In this document: positions 60,018-64,000 of the stretch, one piece after another
Layout: each line of letters starts with the position of its first letter
Position numbering within the stretch: position 1 is the first letter of the stretch
Source: an uncultured Microbacterium sp.
GTDB taxonomy: Bacteria; Actinomycetota; Actinomycetes; Actinomycetales; Microbacteriaceae
Length of the DNA: 64,000 nucleotides
Direction: 5' to 3'
NCBI RefSeq assembly: GCF_947488465.1
Contig: NZ_CANKZA010000004.1
Coordinates: forward strand, 62,001-126,000
The notes under the pieces: model-generated
The model's database searches: none
What the model saw: the letters and a program-made list of their open reading frames with translations, nothing else
What the model was told of the DNA's origin: nothing
Program-made: the position numbers and the translations under genes

Positions 60018-60392
60018 TCAGCGCGCCTTCTTCTTGCCGGCGACGGTGCGCTTGGGGCCCTTGCGGGTACGCGCGTTGGTCTTGGTGCGCTGACCGCGCA
60101 CGGGAAGGCCACGACGGTGGCGGATGCCCTCGTACGAGCCGATCTCCACCTTGCGGCGGATGTCAGCGGCGACCTCACGGCGAAGGTCACCTTCCACCTT
60201 GTACTCGGCGTCGATGTGATCGCGCAGGGCGATCAGCTGGTCGTCGCTCAGGTCCTTGACGCGGATCGACTCGTCGATCTCGGTGGCCTTGAGGATCTCG
60301 ACCGAACGGGTACGGCCGATGCCGTAGATGTAGGTGAGGGCGATCACCACGCGCTTGTCGCGCGGGATGTCAACGCCGGCAAGACGTGCCAT
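60018..60392 (-). CDS. rpsM: Small-subunit ribosomal protein uS13
   Basis: A 124-residue uS13. It starts [20 protein letters not shown] and contains [50 protein letters not shown] and a lysine/arginine tail ([13 protein letters not shown]) that reaches the A- and P-site tRNAs. It is 43 bp upstream of rpsK. Confidence 0.99.
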   Translation of the reverse strand: MARLAGVDIPRDKRVVIALTYIYGIGRTRSVEILKATEIDESIRVKDLSDDQLIALRDHIDAEYKVEGDLRREVAADIRRKVEIGSYEGIRHRRGLPVRGQRTKTNARTRKGPKRTVAGKKKAR

Positions 60393-60499
60393 GCGGTTTC
60401 TCCTAGGAGTAGTGGAGGTGTGGAGCAGGATCGGTGCCCGGGCCTCCAGCCCGGGGTGTCCCCTCCGAAGAGGATCTGAACCTGCCTGTGGTTCTCCGG

Positions 60500-60534
60500 T
60501 GATCGAGTGCCGGCGGAGCCGGTGTACCGAGATC
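60500..60534. repeat. Palindromic repeat family A between rpmJ and rpsM
   Basis: TGATCGAGTGCCGGCGGAG then CCGGTGTACCGAGATC is a short-looped copy of the family at 19199. Just beside it CCCGGGC-CTCCA-GCCCGGG (60437-60455) forms another hairpin. Both lie inside the 165-bp gap of an essential operon. Confidence 0.8.
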
Positions 60535-60557
60535 CCGGAGGGGATTGAATTGTGGGG

Positions 60558-60674
60558 TCAGCCCTGGCGCTGCTTGTGGCGCGGGTTCGACTTGCAGATG
60601 ACCATGACGCGACCGTGGCGACGGATGACCTTGCAGTGGTCGCAGATGGGCTTGACGGAGGGGTTGACCTTCAT
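60558..60674 (-). CDS. rpmJ: Large-subunit ribosomal protein bL36
   Basis: A 38-residue bL36: [20 protein letters not shown] followed by [18 protein letters not shown]. The zinc ribbon ligands are kept (C-x2-C, then C-x4-H), so this is the zinc-binding form. It lies between infA and rpsM, as in most bacteria. Confidence 0.97.
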   Translation of the reverse strand: MKVNPSVKPICDHCKVIRRHGRVMVICKSNPRHKQRQG

Positions 60675-60745
60675 GATTTTTCTTTCGCTGTCTTCGAGTC
60701 GGGTGGATGCCGCGGCATCCCCTCGCTCGTTACTTCTCGACCGGC

Positions 60746-60967
60746 CTAGCGGTAGCGGTAAACGATGCGCCCGCGGGTGAGGTCATAGGGCGAGAGCTCC
60801 ACGACGACACGGTCCTCGGGAATGATGCGGATGTAGTTCTGCCGCATCTTGCCGGAAATCGTCGCGAGGACCTTGTGTCCGTTGCTGAGCTCAACGCGGA
60901 ACATCGCGTTGGGCAGTGCCTCGGAGATCACACCCTCGATCTCGATGACTCCGTCTTTTTTCGCCAT
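60746..60967 (-). CDS. infA: Translation initiation factor IF-1
   Basis: A 73-residue OB-fold protein, standard IF-1 length: [40 protein letters not shown] and [19 protein letters not shown] are canonical. The open frame extends 27 codons further upstream but the ATG at 60967 gives the exact family start. Confidence 0.98.
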   Translation of the reverse strand: MAKKDGVIEIEGVISEALPNAMFRVELSNGHKVLATISGKMRQNYIRIIPEDRVVVELSPYDLTRGRIVYRYR

Positions 60968-60984
60968 ACGCTCGCTAACGCTGG

Positions 60985-61002
60985 GCAGACCGGTCGGTCT
61001 GC
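60985..61002. promoter_or_regulatory. Palindrome in the infA leader
   Basis: GCAGACCGGTCGGTCTGC is a near-perfect 8+8 palindrome about 18-35 bases before the infA ATG. It may be a leader hairpin. TACACT on the minus strand near 61062-61067 is a candidate -10 box. Confidence 0.4.
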
Positions 61003-61080
61003 GGTGGATGGTTGTGTTCGGTGCAGAGACACGCCAATGAAGGCGCAACGCACCAAAGATCTAGTGTACGTGATAGTGCG

Positions 61081-61103
61081 GGATGCGGCAAACCGCCGCA
61101 TCC
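61081..61103 (-). terminator. Hairpin after the DsbA-like gene
   Basis: GGATGCGGC, loop AAACC and GCCGCATCC form a perfect 9-bp stem three bases after the stop codon. No T-tract, so strength is uncertain; it would separate this gene from infA. Confidence 0.6.
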
Positions 61104-61105
61104 GC

Positions 61106-61846
61106 TCAGTTGAAGAGCGTGGCGAACTGCCCCGTCGCGGGGATGGTGGAGTTCGAGATGACCTCGCCGTTGACCGCGAGCGTGGGCGTGCCGATGCCCG
61201 ACGAGCCCGGCTGGACCGGAGTGTCTTGGGTCATCGCGGCGACGAAATCGGTGTAGGTGCCGTCCGTGACGCACGTGTCGATGCTCTCGACGCCGACGCC
61301 CTTGGCGATCTCGAGGATCTGCTCGTCGGTGAGTCCGGTGGAGTTCTCTTCGGGCTGGTTGTCGTACATCGCCTGCATGAAGGGGACAGCGGCATCCGGA
61401 TCGGCTTCGGCAACGCAGTACATCGCATTCGCGGCGCGCGTCGAGAACGCGGTGCCCTGCGAGTAGCGGTCGAGGATCGAGATCGGGTGGATGTTGAGGG
61501 TGATTGTGCCGTCGTTGACGAGATCGAGGATCTCCTCGCCGTACGCCGACTCGAACTGGCCGCAGATCGGGCACATGAAGTCGAGGTATTCGTCGAGGGT
61601 CTGCTCGCCGTCGCCGACGATGATCGCACCGGTCGACTGGTCGATGCCGGATCCTGTCGGCAACGTGCCCGGGTCATTGGCAGCGTTGTTCATCCACACG
61701 ACGAGGGCGATGACGAGGGCGACGATCGCGACGACGGCCACGCTCACCCAGATCGCGAACCGGTTGGTCTTGCCTGCTGCTGCCTGTGCCATGTTTCGGG
61801 TTGCCTTCTTCTCACGCCGCCGCTTGTCCCCTCTATCTTCCCCCAT
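61106..61846 (-). CDS. DsbA-family membrane-anchored thiol-disulfide oxidoreductase
   Basis: A 246-residue protein. A basic head (1-28) and one membrane helix (about 31-52; AIWVSVAVVAIVALVIALVV) anchor an exported thioredoxin-fold domain. The active site CPIC lies at about residues 91-94 in YLDFMCPICGQFE, the cis-proline loop is GIGTPTLAVNG, and two further cysteines (MYCVAEA, DTCVTDG) may form a structural disulfide, as in actinobacterial DsbA relatives. It should help fold exported proteins, such as the cysteine-bearing surface proteins here. The ATG at 61846 is taken; an internal ATG 18 codons later is possible. Confidence 0.9.
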   Translation of the reverse strand: MGEDRGDKRRREKKATRNMAQAAAGKTNRFAIWVSVAVVAIVALVIALVVWMNNAANDPGTLPTGSGIDQSTGAIIVGDGEQTLDEYLDFMCPICGQFESAYGEEILDLVNDGTITLNIHPISILDRYSQGTAFSTRAANAMYCVAEADPDAAVPFMQAMYDNQPEENSTGLTDEQILEIAKGVGVESIDTCVTDGTYTDFVAAMTQDTPVQPGSSGIGTPTLAVNGEVISNSTIPATGQFATLFN

Positions 61847-61894
61847 CCCCGGCTATGCATTCCCCGTGAGCGCCTCCCTCGCCCGGGCCGCTTC

Positions 61895-61929
61895 CCCCTC
61901 TCCCCTCTCCCCTCTCCCCTCTCCCCTCT
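61895..61929. repeat. Heptanucleotide microsatellite, five copies
   Basis: CCCCTCT occurs five times without interruption, 49 bases upstream of the DsbA-like start (61846). The tract is pure pyrimidine on the plus strand, so it can change length by slippage and affect promoter spacing. Confidence 0.8.
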
Positions 61930-61934
61930 CCGCC

Positions 61935-62010
61935 GAGCCGACACCTTCGGTGCGAGCCGACAAGTTGCGCACGCACCGAACGTGTCGGCTCGCGCCAAAC
62001 CTGTCGGCTC
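61935..62010. repeat. Head-to-head array of four 19-nt modules
   Basis: Two forward units (61935-61953, 61954-61972) begin GAGCCGACA and end in variable 10-mers; two inverted units (61973-61991, 61992-62010) end TGTCGGCTC. The same module type occurs at 63111-63224, on the other side of the AbiEi-like gene. Confidence 0.8.
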
Positions 62011-62032
62011 GGCGGGTAGCCGCGGGTGCCTG

Positions 62033-63064
62033 TCAGCGACCCGGGCTGAGGTGGAAGGAGCGGAGACGCGCGGCGAGCGCGGCCGGTGATCGCAAGTGGC
62101 CGAGCTCCCAGCGGGCGAACGGGCGTCCGGTCGTGCCGCGGATCCAATCCTCGCGCCGCTTCTCGTCGATCATGACGTCGGCGGACGTGCGGCCGGCGAG
62201 CATCGCCGGATCGGAGTACTTGCCGAGGCCATCGAACTCACCCCACGCGCCGACGTCATCGAGCCCGAAGTCGACGAAGTAGTCGCGCCCACTCGGACCC
62301 GGGATCGCCACCTGTAGTCGCGGCGGAGCGTACCCGAGCAGCGACAAGTACCAGCGGCTGACGCTCTCCCCGGGTAGCTGAGCGCGTCCATCCGCGAATT
62401 CGACAATCGCACGCGCATGGACCACGCCACGTCCTCCGCGCGGAAGCCGCGCCCGCACACCCGCGCGGAACGCCTCCGCCGTGGCAGTGTCGTAGCTGCG
62501 CTCGGTCGCATCCCACGCCACGAGCCGGATGGCCGCATCGGCCACCGCGATCGCGGCTTCCTCGGAAGCCATGCGGACGGTGTCGGCGACCGTACGCGCG
62601 AGAGATGTGCACGGGATGCCGTCGATCTCGACGATGTCGTGACCGGGGACGGCCACTTCGTGCCGCGCGACCAGCGGGTCACCGGCAGCGACGTGCCCGT
62701 TCGCATGGATGCCGCTGACGTGGACGCGGCGCGGCTCCGTGCGAAAGAGCGGGAGCCCCCAGAGGACGGCAGCGGAACAGTGGGAGAACACAAGGCTCGA
62801 TGTCGGGGGGCGTCTCTCGGCCGCCGCGGCGATACGCAGGAGATGTCGACCCTCCGCGTAGGTCGCCTGCCACGTACCCGCAGCCACGTACCACCCTCGT
62901 CCCACGCGGCGGAGGGCACCGGCGTTGACCTCGGCCGCGAGCGCACGGCCGGAGAGTCCTGCCCGCGCGAGGTCGCGGCGGGATCGGAGCATGGCGCGCG
63001 CGTCGGGCAGGAGCATCCTTCGACCCTGCCGTGCCGACGCACTCCCCCTCCGCGTCATCCCCAT
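62033..63064 (-). CDS. AbiEi-type antitoxin-like protein with a C-terminal nuclease-like domain
   Basis: A 343-residue protein. The N-terminal region (LARAGLSGRALAAEVNAGAL, RRVGRGWYVA) is the winged-helix AbiEi-type antitoxin domain, and the middle contains IDGIPCTSLARTVADTVRMA. The C-terminal part has YFVDFGLDDVGAWGEFDG and DEKRREDWIR, a D-(E)-E-x-K-like pattern as in DUF559/Vsr-type folds, so a nuclease-like domain is possible. Actinobacteria carry many such single genes without a partner toxin; no AbiEii-like toxin gene is adjacent. The ATG at 63064 is used; 63058 and 63016 are alternatives. Repeat arrays flank both ends. Confidence 0.78.
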   Translation of the reverse strand: MGMTRRGSASARQGRRMLLPDARAMLRSRRDLARAGLSGRALAAEVNAGALRRVGRGWYVAAGTWQATYAEGRHLLRIAAAAERRPPTSSLVFSHCSAAVLWGLPLFRTEPRRVHVSGIHANGHVAAGDPLVARHEVAVPGHDIVEIDGIPCTSLARTVADTVRMASEEAAIAVADAAIRLVAWDATERSYDTATAEAFRAGVRARLPRGGRGVVHARAIVEFADGRAQLPGESVSRWYLSLLGYAPPRLQVAIPGPSGRDYFVDFGLDDVGAWGEFDGLGKYSDPAMLAGRTSADVMIDEKRREDWIRGTTGRPFARWELGHLRSPAALAARLRSFHLSPGR

Positions 63065-63110
63065 GATCCGTGGACAACTCCGCCAGAAACCTCACTGTGG
63101 AGGCAACTCC

Positions 63111-63224
63111 GAGCCGACAGCATCCGCGCGAGCCGACACGCTCTGTGCGCACAGAACCATGCGGCTCGCACAGAACCATGCGGCTCGCACAGAACCATGC
63201 GGCTCGCACAGAACCATGCGGCTC
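63111..63224. repeat. Array of six 19-nt modules, four identical
   Basis: Two forward units start GAGCCGACA (63111-63129, 63130-63148). Four identical inverted units of GCACAGAACCATGCGGCTC follow at 63149, 63168, 63187 and 63206. The array fills most of the 184-bp gap before map. Confidence 0.85.
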
Positions 63225-63248
63225 GGCGGGGCGCGCTGCGGGCGGGGG

Positions 63249-64000
63249 TTAGGGGATCGGGACGGGGGTCACGCCGAAGGGGGCGAGAGACGCGGCGCCG
63301 CCGTCGGCGGCGGTCAGCACCCAGATGCCGTCGTCGTGCACCGCGACGCTGTGCTCCCAGTGCGCGCCGTCGCTGCCGTCGACCGTCGTCACCGTCCAGT
63401 CGTCGTCCTCGACGAACGTCGCGTCGGATCCGGCGGTCACCATCGGCTCGATCGCCAGGCACAGGCCCGGCTTCACCTCGGCGCCGAGGTCGGACGTGCG
63501 GTAGTTGAAGACCGTGGGCGCCTCGTGCATCTTCCGCCCGATGCCGTGACCGACATAGTCGCGCAGGATGCCGTACTCCCCCTGCGCTTCGATGTAGGCC
63601 TGTACGGCGTCACCGACCTCACCGACCCGGCGGGCCGACGCGAGCGCCGCGATGCCGGCCCAGAGCGAGCCCTCGGTCACATCCGACAGACGCTGACGCG
63701 CATCGACGACAGCGGCATCCCCACCGGGAACCACAATCGTGATCGCCGAGTCGCCGTTCCAGCCTTCGTACTGCGCACCCGAGTCGATCGACACGATGTC
63801 GCCGGGCTCCAGCACACGCGAGCCCGGGATGCCGTGGACCACCTGGTCGTTGACCGAGATGCAGGTCGTGTGGCGATAGCCGCGCACGAGCTGGAAATTC
63901 GATTCCGCACCGCGCGAGCGGATGACGTCGAACGCCGCGGCATCCAGCTCCCCCGTCGTCACACCGGGAGCGATCAACGCCCGCACCGCGTCGAGGGATG
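63249..64000 (-). CDS. map: Type I methionine aminopeptidase (N-terminus beyond the window)
   Basis: Residues visible number about 250. The frame stays open to the window end (SLDAVRALIAPG), so the true start lies outside. All metal ligands are in place: the substrate histidine in YRHTTCISVNDQVVHG, DIVSIDSGAQYEGWNGDSAI, GHGIGRKMHEAP, LAIEPM and HWEHSVAV, giving the D-D-H-E-E set. It removes the initiator methionine from new proteins. In many bacteria map precedes infA directly; here the AbiEi-like and DsbA-like genes separate them. Confidence 0.96.
   Translation of the reverse strand, partial: SLDAVRALIAPGVTTGELDAAAFDVIRSRGAESNFQLVRGYRHTTCISVNDQVVHGIPGSRVLEPGDIVSIDSGAQYEGWNGDSAITIVVPGGDAAVVDARQRLSDVTEGSLWAGIAALASARRVGEVGDAVQAYIEAQGEYGILRDYVGHGIGRKMHEAPTVFNYRTSDLGAEVKPGLCLAIEPMVTAGSDATFVEDDDWTVTTVDGSDGAHWEHSVAVHDDGIWVLTAADGGAASLAPFGVTPVPIP

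Noticed and set aside
61106-63064. AbiEi/AbiEii toxin-antitoxin pair
   Set aside because: The AbiEi-like gene has no AbiEii-type nucleotidyltransferase toxin beside it; the neighbour is DsbA-like.
63111-63224. CRISPR array
   Set aside because: Units are contiguous 19-mers without separate spacers, are partly inverted, and no cas gene is nearby.

Overview
The window is chromosomal DNA from a high-G+C actinobacterium, most likely a Microbacteriaceae member close to Microbacterium. Support for this: strong G/C third positions, actinobacterial gene orders (rplM-rpsI-glmM; map, infA-rpmJ-rpsM-rpsK-rpoA-rplQ, truA), two DUF222/HNH (13E12-type) proteins, class-E-type LAxTG and LPxTG wall anchors, and many start codons placed 6-7 nt after a TANNNT box, which indicates leaderless mRNAs. 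No rRNA, tRNA, CRISPR array, prophage or transposase was seen.

Layout. (1) 1-10453: a sugar-nucleotide block on the minus strand (DegT aminotransferase, NAD-dependent epimerase, Gfo/Idh oxidoreductase, each overlapping the next), a 1903-residue secreted DUF4082 protein, then a plus-strand WbpD-like acetyltransferase overlapping an L-2-hydroxyglutarate oxidase. (2) 10468-18554: housekeeping genes (coaA, Ppx/GppA, lipoprotein, glmM, rpsI, rplM), then two CPBP membrane proteins flanking a wall-anchored protein. (3) 18599-35308: a capsule/exopolysaccharide locus with tyrosine phosphatase, Wzz/BY-kinase, VanZ-like protein, WbaP-type initiating transferase, five glycosyltransferases, a Wzy-like polymerase and a Wzx-like flippase. 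The 27-35 kb stretch is visibly less G+C rich, as expected for an exchangeable serotype cassette. (4) 35309-41962: UDP-sugar dehydrogenase, a decayed LacI regulator, and a two-gene operon pairing a wall-anchored cohesin with a dockerin-bearing secreted amidase, followed by a DUF222/HNH gene. (5) 41963-49690: universal stress protein, a decayed histidine kinase plus GGDEF-like remnant, a nucleotidyltransferase, an intact response regulator/histidine kinase/degenerate-GGDEF operon, and a Tat-exported protein. (6) 49714-55038: HPr-kinase-like/PqqD fusion, a second Wzz/BY-kinase, a DUF4012 protein and an LPxTG protein. (7) 55048-64000: nuclease, truA, PfkB kinase, the alpha ribosomal operon, infA, a DsbA-like protein, an AbiEi-type protein and map (cut by the window edge).

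The main theme is cell-surface polysaccharide. Region 1 looks able to make a 2,3-diacetamido uronic acid precursor and may recycle the 2-hydroxyglutarate made on the way. Region 3 assembles and exports the polymer under BY-kinase/phosphatase control. Region 6 is a second control set. The most unusual items are the cohesin-dockerin operon, a palindromic repeat absorbed into the HprK-PqqD coding sequence, an intrinsic terminator inside the first codons of a CPBP gene, head-to-head arrays of 19-nt modules on both sides of the AbiEi-like gene, and a collapsed copy of the signalling operon beside its intact paralogue.
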